The notes below the pieces were generated by a model. That model searched no databases. It had not been told where the DNA came from and saw nothing but the letters and a program-made list of their open reading frames with translations. A stretch of DNA of 27,524 nt, taken from NCBI RefSeq assembly GCF_902388705.1, contig NZ_CABMQJ010000029.1, positions 1-27,524 on the forward strand. Direction: 5' to 3'. Within the stretch, counting starts at the first letter, position 1; each line of letters opens with the position of its first letter. Positions 16,982 through 23,134 of the stretch are shown piece by piece. Source of the stretch: an uncultured Alistipes sp. Its GTDB lineage: Bacteria; Bacteroidota; Bacteroidia; Bacteroidales; Rikenellaceae. Both the position numbers and the translations under genes were made by a program.

Positions 16982-17015
16982 GCATAATCCGTCCCGGCCA
17001 AACGGGATAGCCGCG

Positions 17016-17165
17016 TCAATCCCCCAGCGTGTTATCTCCGCCGAAATCCCACCTCAAAGGTTATACTATCTGCAGTAACCGTTTCATTACCGGTATAATA
17101 GTCCTACCCACACCCAGGAAAAAAATCCCGACAAATAAACCCAATAATAGAATCCGTTTCCTCAA
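17016..17165 (-). pseudogene. Debris of a third copy of the tandem secreted-protein family
   Basis: Pieces of the family are visible in three frames on the minus strand. A hydrophobic leader (LRKRILLLGLFVGIFFLGVG) starts at a TTG at 17165. In the next frame comes YYTGNETVTADSITFEVG, which resembles YYVPGQQVSAEGITFNV in the neighbour. In a third frame the tail GGDNTLGD ends at a stop at 17016, like the neighbours' DDKTLGN end. The centre, about 150 codons, is missing. This fits a deleted and frameshifted paralogue immediately after the two intact ones. The match is short, so chance cannot be fully excluded, although order and spacing agree. Confidence 0.5.
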
Positions 17166-17173
17166 AATCAACC

Positions 17174-17301
17174 CGATATTAATTTCCCAGCGTCTTGTCA
17201 TCCGTCGGATCGGCCAGGCCCGGTCTCCCATCCGGCTGCGGCTTCATATCGATCTGCGGATCTTTGATCCCCGGTTGTGGGTCGCCCGGGTAATACAGTT
17301 G
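17174..17301 (-). repeat. 3'-end repeat block, copy 1
   Basis: 128 bp that match 17844-17971 with four differences by eye. They cover the C-terminal 42 codons and the stop of the two tandem paralogues, plus a few bases after the stop. Confidence 0.85.
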
Positions 17302-17832
17302 CAGATTCGAAAAATTTATGAAACTTGGCCCATACATATACTGCAGTTTCTGCCCCAAAGCATTGACTTTGAAAGTCAGGTATTTCTTTAGATTCTGCTC
17401 CAGCAAAGCAAACTTTGACGGTGTAATACACTGCATGGATTCCTTATCCATGATAAATGCAAGCTCGATTATCTTACCGTCAGGGGCGACATAAAATGAA
17501 ATATCAAGCGTATCGTCTATTTTTCGCAGTTGTTCTGATTCTGATTTCGTAAATGTCGAAGTAAAGGCTTTGGCAAGCATACCCGGCGCAGGAGAAGCAG
17601 AAACGACTTCATAATTCTCCGGCTCTAACGGTGTGCCATCCTTATAATACAATTGATTCACCTCTCCCATCGTATTTTCTGCATTTTCCAATGCCAACGT
17701 GTATTTCCCGCCACTAATTACATTAAAGGTAATACCCTCTGCTGAAACCTGTTGTCCAGGGACATAATAAGTCTGGGAATATACTGCCCCGATCGAACAA
17801 AGGGCCAATATCGATAATACAAAATTTTTCAT
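17179..17832 (-). CDS. Secreted protein of unknown function, tandem paralogue 2
   Basis: 217 residues with a clear signal peptide (MKNFVLSILALCSIGAVYSQ, cleavage probably before Q20 or T21). The mature part is beta-rich and opens with YYVPGQQVSAEGITFNV. It ends in an unusual Pro/Asp/Gly-rich tail of about 35 residues (YYPGDPQPGIKDPQIDMKPQ and onward) with the terminus DDKTLGN. About half the residues match the upstream neighbour. Signal peptide and tail are nearly the same while the centre has diverged. I cannot name the family. It follows the neighbour by 15 nt and is the last intact gene of the left cluster. Confidence 0.75.
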   Translation of the reverse strand: MKNFVLSILALCSIGAVYSQTYYVPGQQVSAEGITFNVISGGKYTLALENAENTMGEVNQLYYKDGTPLEPENYEVVSASPAPGMLAKAFTSTFTKSESEQLRKIDDTLDISFYVAPDGKIIELAFIMDKESMQCITPSKFALLEQNLKKYLTFKVNALGQKLQYMYGPSFINFSNLQLYYPGDPQPGIKDPQIDMKPQPDGRPGLADPTDDKTLGN

Positions 17833-17843
17833 AGTGACATAAC

Positions 17844-17971
17844 GATATTAATTTCCCAGCGTCTTGTCGTCCGTCGGATCGGCCAGGCCCGGTCTCCCGT
17901 CCGGCTGCGGCTTCATATCGATCTGCGGATCTTTGATCCCCGGTCGTGGGTCGCCCGGGTAATACAATTGT
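17844..17971 (-). repeat. 3'-end repeat block, copy 2
   Basis: The partner of 17174-17301 (about 124/128 identical by eye), at the 3' end of the upstream paralogue. Confidence 0.85.
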
Positions 17972-18504
17972 ATTTTCGAGAAGTTTATAAATCTGAAGCC
18001 GGACATAAATTGCAATCTCCGTCCCAGCGGATTGACTTCGAAGGTCACATATTTTTTCAAATTCTGCTCCAGCAAAGCGAATTTAGACGGCGGAATACGC
18101 TGCATATCTGAAATGGCAGACCAAGTAAATACCAAATCGAGAATGTTTCCATCAGGAGAAATATAAAATGCAACAATCAGCGGCTTTTCTATCTGTCGCA
18201 ACTCTTCAAATTCAGGCTTTGTAAAGGTCGAAGTCAATGCTTTGGCAAACATACCCGGTGCCGGCCTGGCAGAAACAGAATTGTAGTTTTCTGCTTCCAA
18301 AGGTTTACCATCTTTATAATATAACTGCTTAACATCACCCATGGTATTCCCCGCATTTGTCAGAACCATAGTATAATCGCCCACCTTGGTTACATTGTAA
18401 GTAATCCCTTCGGCTGATACCTGGGTGCCCGGAATATAATAATTCTGGGAATATAACGCCCCGACCGAACAAAGGGCCAATATCGATAATACAAGACTTT
18501 TCAT
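17848..18504 (-). CDS. Secreted protein of unknown function, tandem paralogue 1
   Basis: 218 residues. The signal peptide is MKSLVLSILALCSVGALYSQ, and the mature start YYIPGTQVSAEGITYNV is close to the downstream copy. The central part (for example FEELRQIEKPLIVAFYISPD) has diverged, while PSKFALLEQNLKKYVTFEVN and the Pro/Asp-rich tail are again shared. Both copies probably arose by duplication, with exchange or selection keeping the ends alike. It starts 18 nt after the stop of the lipoprotein's second half, so it is in the same transcript. Base composition is more AT-rich than the surrounding housekeeping genes. The role is unknown; the signal peptide and shared tail suggest a common export or binding context. 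Confidence 0.75.
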   Translation of the reverse strand: MKSLVLSILALCSVGALYSQNYYIPGTQVSAEGITYNVTKVGDYTMVLTNAGNTMGDVKQLYYKDGKPLEAENYNSVSARPAPGMFAKALTSTFTKPEFEELRQIEKPLIVAFYISPDGNILDLVFTWSAISDMQRIPPSKFALLEQNLKKYVTFEVNPLGRRLQFMSGFRFINFSKIQLYYPGDPRPGIKDPQIDMKPQPDGRPGLADPTDDKTLGN

Positions 18505-18522
18505 ATAACTCTCTTTTTTAAA

Positions 18523-19338
18523 TTAACAATCTTTCATCAACTCCATCAATTCCGTGAAAGTCATCCTACTCTCGGAAAAAGGATATTCATCCGCCGGATA
18601 CGACGTCCGCAAAATAGTTACAGCATTCATATATAAATTATAAAAATCCGCACTCTGCATATCATTAAAGATATAGCTTTGACCTAATCCTCGAAACACC
18701 GGCAGGCCTTGCACAACACCTAATGCAGACGCTACATCCTCATCCAAATTATTGGCTCTTTGCCGATACATATACCACCCCAATTTAGCCTTGATTTCAT
18801 TATTCATCCTGTAAGATCGGACGGCATCGGGGCTTTTCCCGGAGTGTTGATGCAGGTGAATCAGCTCCTCAATCAGGCTTATATCGAGGTACCCTGCAAT
18901 TTCGATACGATAATTATTCCCGGTCCATACACCGTCGTCGCCGAATACCGGCTGTACGGCAAGCGCTCCGGCTCCATAAGTCGAGCCACGGACAATCGTC
19001 ACGTCATCAGACAAGGTGGAAATTAACAATTCCCCCATGCAATCGCTGGCAATAGAATCGAGGAGCCGCATAATATTCTGATCTTCGGTCGCAATATGCT
19101 TGTTTTTCGCATACCGTCCGCTACTGTCGTCCGGCCCGGCCGGATTATCTCCTTTATTGCCGGAACCGCCTCCGGACGGTTTGTCGTCGTCCAGCGGATC
19201 GGGTTTCGGCATGCCGCCGCCACCGGAATGACTCCATAGTAATTCCCAATTCTCACCGACCCATTGATAGTCGTCCGGGAGAATATCAATCGGCGCTATC
19301 GAATCACCCTTAACCGGAGGAGGGGGGGGGAGGGACAC
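18523..19338 (-). pseudogene. C-terminal part of the frameshifted lipoprotein (with EELIHLHQH motif)
   Basis: A 271-codon open frame starting inside the C9 tract at a GTG (19338). It begins with prolines and has no signal or usual start of its own, so it is the continuation of the gene at 19310-20029 in another frame. After a Gly/Pro/Asp-rich linker (to about residue 75) comes a globular domain. It contains IEELIHLHQHSGKS (EELIH at codons 157-161), a place where related zinc peptidases would have HExxH; the first histidine is Glu. The end is ESRMTFTELMELMKDC. It is unusable unless the tract slips to 8 or 11 C, or the ribosome shifts frame. Function is unknown. Confidence 0.7.
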
Positions 19339-20029
19339 CTCTTGTCACTGAATTACTTATCCGCGCCGCCAGCACCCCGTCGAGCAGATTCGCGATCTTC
19401 ACCGCGTTCTCTTCGACCGTGTGCAGCGTATCCCCGAGGAAGCCGGAATCTTGCAACGCTCCGTCCGCATAGCGGCCCGCACAAACCGGGAAACCGTCGA
19501 GGGTCGTATAGAGCGACATGCCCGTGAAGTCCCCTTTCACATCGCTGTTGAGCAGGGCATCGTAATAGGGCCCCGCATGCGCCAGGGCGTGCTCCGGGGT
19601 GGGAATGTAAAACCGGATATAACTTTCCAGCGCCTCCGTCTGTCCGTCTTTCACCACGACGAGTTTGTGGTACATCGGCGTAAGGACGGGATTCCCGACG
19701 CTGTCGAACACGACCGAGCAATAGGAATACGCTCCCTCGGCAGGGACATCCACGCTGTAAAGCACATCCCCGACCGACGATTCCGCACGGCTCCAGTCGA
19801 CCGAATAGTTCCCGAGCACCAACAAGTCGGACTCGTCCGCACCGGTGCTCCTTGTGAGTCGGGCAAGCTGCGATTCGACGTAACGCCGGGCCTCATCGAC
19901 CGTCAGCCGCACCGATTTTTCACGCCCCCGCACGGGCGGTTCCTCCTCCACCGAACAGGAGTGCAGGCACAGCGCCGCGCACGACAGGAAAAGAAGTGTC
20001 TTCAGGCAGGATAAATGTTTCATAGGCAT
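19310..20029 (-). CDS. Surface lipoprotein, N-terminal part, stopped by a frameshift at a C9 tract
   Basis: 239 codons. The signal ends LCLHSC (Cys25 if translation starts at 20029; a second Met lies two codons in). The residues after Cys, SVEEEPP, are acidic like the Bacteroidota lipoprotein export signal, so surface exposure is likely. The remainder (SVRLTVDEARRYVESQLARL, then NPVLTPMYHKLVVVKDGQTE) resembles Bacteroidota surface lipoproteins, but I cannot name a family. It ends TRGVPPPPSSG and a stop, directly after C9 (19322-19330). With one C fewer, or two more, the frame runs on into the next open frame, giving about 501 residues for C8. It is the first gene of the left cluster. No clear promoter was found upstream. 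Confidence 0.75.
   Translation of the reverse strand: MPMKHLSCLKTLLFLSCAALCLHSCSVEEEPPVRGREKSVRLTVDEARRYVESQLARLTRSTGADESDLLVLGNYSVDWSRAESSVGDVLYSVDVPAEGAYSYCSVVFDSVGNPVLTPMYHKLVVVKDGQTEALESYIRFYIPTPEHALAHAGPYYDALLNSDVKGDFTGMSLYTTLDGFPVCAGRYADGALQDSGFLGDTLHTVEENAVKIANLLDGVLAARISNSVTRGVPPPPSSG
19322..19330 (-). repeat. C9 homopolymer at the lipoprotein frameshift
   Basis: Nine G on the plus strand within a purine-only run (19316-19335). On the coding strand the sequence around it reads CCT, C9, TCCTCCGG. With nine C the frame closes 12 nt after the tract; 8 or 11 C would join the two open frames. Confidence 0.9.
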
Positions 20030-20144
20030 TATTTTGAAAAGTGACGCAGCTGAAGGAAGGGACGCTCTAATTTACAAAAGATTTTCGGCAAATCCAAATC
20101 GGCGGTTCACGGCGCAAAATCGCTTAAAAAATAACAGAATCCCC

Positions 20145-20174
20145 TTGCTGTTACGGAAATAACAGTTATATTTG
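20145..20174 (+). promoter_or_regulatory. Promoter of gcvH-mdh
   Basis: TTG at 20145-20147, 19 nt spacer, TATATTTG at 20167-20174, an exact TAnnTTTG. The gcvH ATG is 43 nt further at 20218. Confidence 0.72.
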
Positions 20175-20217
20175 CATCAGAAAAAGCACATTATAAATTT
20201 AAAACGATAACCAAATC

Positions 20218-20595
20218 ATGAACGTACCCGCAAATCTGAAATACTCGAACGACCACGAGTGGTGCCGTATCGAGGGCGACACGGCCGTTATCGGCATTAC
20301 CGACTTTGCCCAGAGCCAGCTCGGCGACATCGTTTTCGTCGACGTGCCGACCGTAGGCGAAACGCTCGCAGCAGGTGAGGTTTTCGGCTCGATCGAAGCC
20401 GTGAAAACCGTCAGCGACGCATTCCTGCCCATCGGCGGCGAAATCATCGAGTTCAACGACGCGGTCGACGCCGATCCCGCCATCGTCAACAAGGACGCTT
20501 ACGGCGAAGGCTGGCTGGTCAAGGTTCGCATGTCGAATCCCGCCGAGTATGACGCGCTGCTCACTGCCGAGCAGTATCAGGAGCTGATAGGCTAA
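20218..20595 (+). CDS. gcvH: Glycine cleavage system H protein
   Basis: 125 residues, the usual length. It carries the aminomethyl group on a lipoyl arm between the P, T and L proteins of the glycine cleavage system. The lipoyl lysine is K63 in GSIEAVKTVSD. LKYSNDHEWCRIEG near the start and YGEGWLVKVRM near the end are family signatures. The P and T genes are not nearby. mdh follows after 17 nt, so the two are probably cotranscribed. Confidence 0.96.
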   Translation: MNVPANLKYSNDHEWCRIEGDTAVIGITDFAQSQLGDIVFVDVPTVGETLAAGEVFGSIEAVKTVSDAFLPIGGEIIEFNDAVDADPAIVNKDAYGEGWLVKVRMSNPAEYDALLTAEQYQELIG

Positions 20596-20612
20596 CACAA
20601 AAAAATAAAATT

Positions 20613-21554
20613 ATGTCAAAAGTTACAGTTGTAGGCGCAGGTGCCGTAGGTGCTACCTGTGCAAATGTAATGGCTTGCCGCGAGGTCGCAAGCGAAGTCG
20701 TTTTAATCGACATCAAAGAGGGCCTTTCGGAGGGTAAGATGCTGGACATGTACCAGACTTCCACGCTGATGGATTTCGACACCAAGCTCGTCGGCGCCAC
20801 CAACGACTATAAGAAGACCGCTAATTCGGACGTGGTCGTCATCACCTCGGGTATTCCCCGCAAGCCGGGTATGACCCGCGAGGAGCTGATCGGCACCAAC
20901 GCCAACATCATGAAAGGCGTAATCGGGAATGTCATCAAATATTCGCCCCGCGCCATCATCATCGTGGTGGCCAACCCGATGGATACGCTGACCTACCTGG
21001 CGCTCAAGGCTTCGGGCCTGCCCAAGAACCGCATCATCGGCATGGGCGGCGCACTCGACTCGTCGCGTTTCAAATGCTACCTGGCCAAGGCTACCGGCGC
21101 CAACATCAACAACGTCGACGGCATGGTTATCGGCGGCCACGGCGACACGACGATGATTCCGCTGCTTTCGAAAGCCACGATCAACGGCGTGCCCGTAGCA
21201 CAGTTCGCATCGAAGAAAAAACTGCAGGAGGCTGTCCAGAACACGATGGTCGGCGGCGCCACGCTGACCAAGCTCATCGGCACCTCGGCATGGTACGCTC
21301 CCGGCGCAGCGGCATCGATGATGGTCGAGGCTATCCTCAACGACCAGAAGAAGATGATTCCCTGCTCGTGCTTCCTCGAGGGCGAGTACGGCCAGTCGGA
21401 CATCTGCATCGGCGTTCCCGCAATCATCGGCCGCAAGGGCATCGAGAAGATCGTGAAAATCGACCTCACCAAAGAGGAGGCCGCACAGTTCGCCGCTTCG
21501 GCCGACGCCGTCCGCAAGACGAACAACGTACTGCACGAAATCAAGGCGATTTAA
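20613..21554 (+). CDS. mdh: Malate dehydrogenase (LDH-like type)
   Basis: 313 residues. It interconverts malate and oxaloacetate with NAD in the central carbon pathway. The Rossmann motif GAGAVGA is at residues 8-14 and the NAD-binding Asp at 33-34. The substrate-loop arginines R83 and R89 lie in GIPRKPGMTRE. VVANPMDTLTYLALKASGLP is at 118-137 and the catalytic histidine is H176 in IGGHGDTTMIPL. This matches the group of about 310 residues found in Bacteroidota and other bacteria. A strong terminator follows at 21597-21627. Confidence 0.95.
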   Translation: MSKVTVVGAGAVGATCANVMACREVASEVVLIDIKEGLSEGKMLDMYQTSTLMDFDTKLVGATNDYKKTANSDVVVITSGIPRKPGMTREELIGTNANIMKGVIGNVIKYSPRAIIIVVANPMDTLTYLALKASGLPKNRIIGMGGALDSSRFKCYLAKATGANINNVDGMVIGGHGDTTMIPLLSKATINGVPVAQFASKKKLQEAVQNTMVGGATLTKLIGTSAWYAPGAAASMMVEAILNDQKKMIPCSCFLEGEYGQSDICIGVPAIIGRKGIEKIVKIDLTKEEAAQFAASADAVRKTNNVLHEIKAI

Positions 21555-21596
21555 TCGCCGCAGGAGAGGGGCTTCCCGCTCCCGACACGACAAGAG

Positions 21597-21627
21597 CCGT
21601 CCCGGAAAATTCCGGGACGGTTTTTTT
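21597..21627 (+). terminator. Intrinsic terminator after mdh
   Basis: An 11-bp perfect stem (CCGTCCCGGAA and its complement) with a 2-nt apex, directly followed by seven T. Confidence 0.95.
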
Positions 21628-21732
21628 ATTTGCACAACACAATATATTATTGTGTATTACAATGCGGTATTTCAAAAACGATTGGATATTCAGGTAAACC
21701 TTCTTTTCCATTAACCTTTAAAATGTTTGTAT

Positions 21733-21908
21733 ATGAAAAAACTATTACCTTTACTTTTGTTACCGGCAGCAGGTTTGTGTAATGCCTGCATGCGAAAACC
21801 TACATTATTGAAACCGACAAAAAAACAGACCCTGTCAACGATCCATTCAATTATCTTTATACGAAATTCGATCCGGAAACCGGAAATTCGATCCGGGATT
21901 GCAAATAA
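21733..21908 (+). pseudogene. Small lipoprotein, broken by a one-base frameshift
   Basis: The ATG at 21733 starts a convincing leader, MKKLLPLLLLPAAGLCNAC, then MRKP. That frame runs into a random-looking sequence. In the neighbouring frame, from about 21788, the sequence reads KTYIIETDKKTDPVNDPFN, then YLYTKFDPETGNSIRDCK, ending at a stop at 21906-21908. One extra A in the A4 run near 21787 would join leader and body into a 58-residue lipoprotein. It would lie 15 nt before the next gene. The body looks like protein sequence, but its family is unknown. Whether the break is a mutation, a switch or an assembly error cannot be told from the sequence. Confidence 0.5.
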
Positions 21909-21923
21909 TAAAATACCAACATT

Positions 21924-22418
21924 ATGAAAAAATCATCGATATTATTCGCCTTGTGCCTGTTTACCCTGTCGGGTACAGCCCAAATACGCATCTACAAGTC
22001 CGACCCGCAAAAAAACATTACGATCTACAAGCAGGTGGATAGTCTTACACTGATTGCCGACTTCGGCCGCCCCATCGAATACGAAACTTTCTATGACGAT
22101 GAATACCATAATGGGCAAGTTGCAAATTATAAATACATAGATTTCAGTCTTACCTGTGTCGATAACCTCTTTGTAAGTTTCAACATCAGAGGAGTTGGAT
22201 ACTATGTCCAGATTCTGGATAAACACACCGTCCGAATCGGGGATTCCATCGAAGAGTTGATTCGCAAGTTCTCCGCACAGGAGGCATGGTTCAAACAGCG
22301 CGGAAAACAAATACTGCTTTTCTCGAAAATGGAGAACTGCGATGCGTTCTACGATCTCCCGTTGGTGTTCGAATACGGCTCCGACGGCAAAATAACATCG
22401 ATATGGCAGACCAATTAA
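21924..22418 (+). CDS. Small secreted protein of unknown function, mosaic pair copy A
   Basis: 164 residues with a signal peptide (KKSSILFALCLFTLSGTAQ, cleavage near residue 20). The mature part begins IRIYKSDPQKNITI and continues through SLTLIADFGRPIEYETFYDD. It ends LVFEYGSDGKITSIWQTN. The alternation of FGRP.., YVQILDKHTVRIGDSIEELI and the final strand suggests a small alpha/beta fold of the SmpA/OmlA or BLIP type; this is inference. Its beginning, the VQILDKHTV to ILLF block and its end are almost identical to the gene at 23135, while the central part differs. It is the first intact gene of the right cluster. Confidence 0.75.
   Translation: MKKSSILFALCLFTLSGTAQIRIYKSDPQKNITIYKQVDSLTLIADFGRPIEYETFYDDEYHNGQVANYKYIDFSLTCVDNLFVSFNIRGVGYYVQILDKHTVRIGDSIEELIRKFSAQEAWFKQRGKQILLFSKMENCDAFYDLPLVFEYGSDGKITSIWQTN
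22206..22323 (+). repeat. Conserved block of the mosaic pair, copy A
   Basis: 118 bp that match 23414-23531 with one difference (codon TGG here, AGG there). Two further blocks are shared: 21960-22022 with 23168-23230 (61/63) and 22368-22416 with 23576-23624 (49/49). Confidence 0.92.
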
Positions 22419-22474
22419 AAACCCGCCGAAGGAAAGGGTCGATACGGTCGTACTGTTTTTAATACCCCTGTCAG

Positions 22475-22483
22475 CCCCCCCCC
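22475..22483 (+). repeat. C9 homopolymer between right-cluster genes
   Basis: Nine C in the 3' part of the first transcript, between the stop at 22418 and the terminator at 22542. It lies in no convincing open frame. Confidence 0.9.
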
Positions 22484-22541
22484 ATTAAAAGAATGCAATG
22501 CGAAAGTAGCACATGGATAAACAAGCAGCTTTCGCTATTTC

Positions 22542-22571
22542 AAAAACACGTCCTTCGGGGCGTGTTTTTTT
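22542..22571 (+). terminator. Intrinsic terminator with UUCG tetraloop
   Basis: The stem AAAAACACGTCC / GGGCGTGTTTTT has one G-T pair and the stable C(TTCG)G loop, and is followed by T. It ends the transcript of the first right-cluster gene. Confidence 0.9.
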
Positions 22572-22600
22572 GCAAAATCAACCTATTTATCCTATCTTGC
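22570..22600 (+). promoter_or_regulatory. Candidate promoter of the second right-cluster unit
   Basis: TTG at 22570-22572 (the last T of the terminator plus TG), 20 nt spacer, TATCTTGC at 22593-22600, close to TAnnTTTG. The -7 box is covered by the inverted repeat at 22588-22609. Confidence 0.4.
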
Positions 22601-22609
22601 AATAGGATA
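22588..22609. repeat. Perfect 8-bp inverted repeat over a -7 box
   Basis: TATCCTAT (22588-22595), six bases CTTGCA, ATAGGATA (22602-22609). Its position over the -7 region is what an operator would have. Confidence 0.6.
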
Positions 22610-22631
22610 GTAAAAAAGCCGGACAGTTCTT

Positions 22632-23120
22632 ATGAAAACCGTTGTCTTATCATTCATCTTTATGGTATTCGGCATAATGCAAGGCGCAGCTGAAAATCCG
22701 GCAATCGTAAAGGATGCCGTCACCGTCAACAACCTTCAGGTCGGGGAACATTACACACGGGAGCAATTCATACAGACGCTCGGAATACCGACCAAAGTGA
22801 TGCTTCCTACCGAAGAAAGCGAATACCGGAATGCCTATACTTTTTATTTCGGCGAGGATCGTTTTTACTGGATCGACGGTGAATTTTACGGCTTTGAATT
22901 GAAAACCCCGGTATTTGCCGTCAACGGATTAATCCGCGTCGGCGACGACATCGCTGAAGTCAACAAACTCGGAGGTATCCGAAAAAACGAAACAATCGAC
23001 ATGAATCAGTTGTGCAACTGGCGCCCGTCCGACAAAGGACTTTACGAATGGCTGTCGGTAGATTTCTATTATAACAACAAGGTTATCACATATATTTCGG
23101 CTTTTATCCAGGACTTATAA
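22632..23120 (+). CDS. Small secreted protein of unknown function, distant relative of the mosaic pair
   Basis: 162 residues with a signal peptide (KTVVLSFIFMVFGIMQGAA). The mature part has LQVGEHYTREQFIQTLGIPT, then FYFGEDRFYWIDGEFYGFEL, a LIRVGDDIAEVNKLGG segment, and a last strand VDFYYNNKVITYISAF. The order (Gly-x-Pro turn, Tyr-rich strands, 'RVGDDIAEV', final strand) parallels that of its two neighbours (FGRP, 'RIGDSIEEL', LVFEYGSDGKIT). This suggests a common fold despite low identity. It lies behind its own candidate promoter and 14 nt before the next gene, so the two are probably one operon. The function is unknown. Confidence 0.72.
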   Translation: MKTVVLSFIFMVFGIMQGAAENPAIVKDAVTVNNLQVGEHYTREQFIQTLGIPTKVMLPTEESEYRNAYTFYFGEDRFYWIDGEFYGFELKTPVFAVNGLIRVGDDIAEVNKLGGIRKNETIDMNQLCNWRPSDKGLYEWLSVDFYYNNKVITYISAFIQDL

Positions 23121-23134
23121 CGAATCCCGACCAC

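Noticed and set aside
16729..17019. A 96-codon minus-strand frame between the sugar operon and the left cluster
   Set aside because: It passes through the terminator hairpin and the operon promoter, and the peptide looks random.
21638..21654. A 7-bp AT-rich palindrome after the mdh terminator
   Set aside because: Short and AT-only in the core; likely to occur by chance, and no promoter is seen next to it.
22493..22693. A 66-codon plus-strand frame after the intergenic C9 tract
   Set aside because: It reads through the UUCG terminator and into the next gene in a wrong frame.
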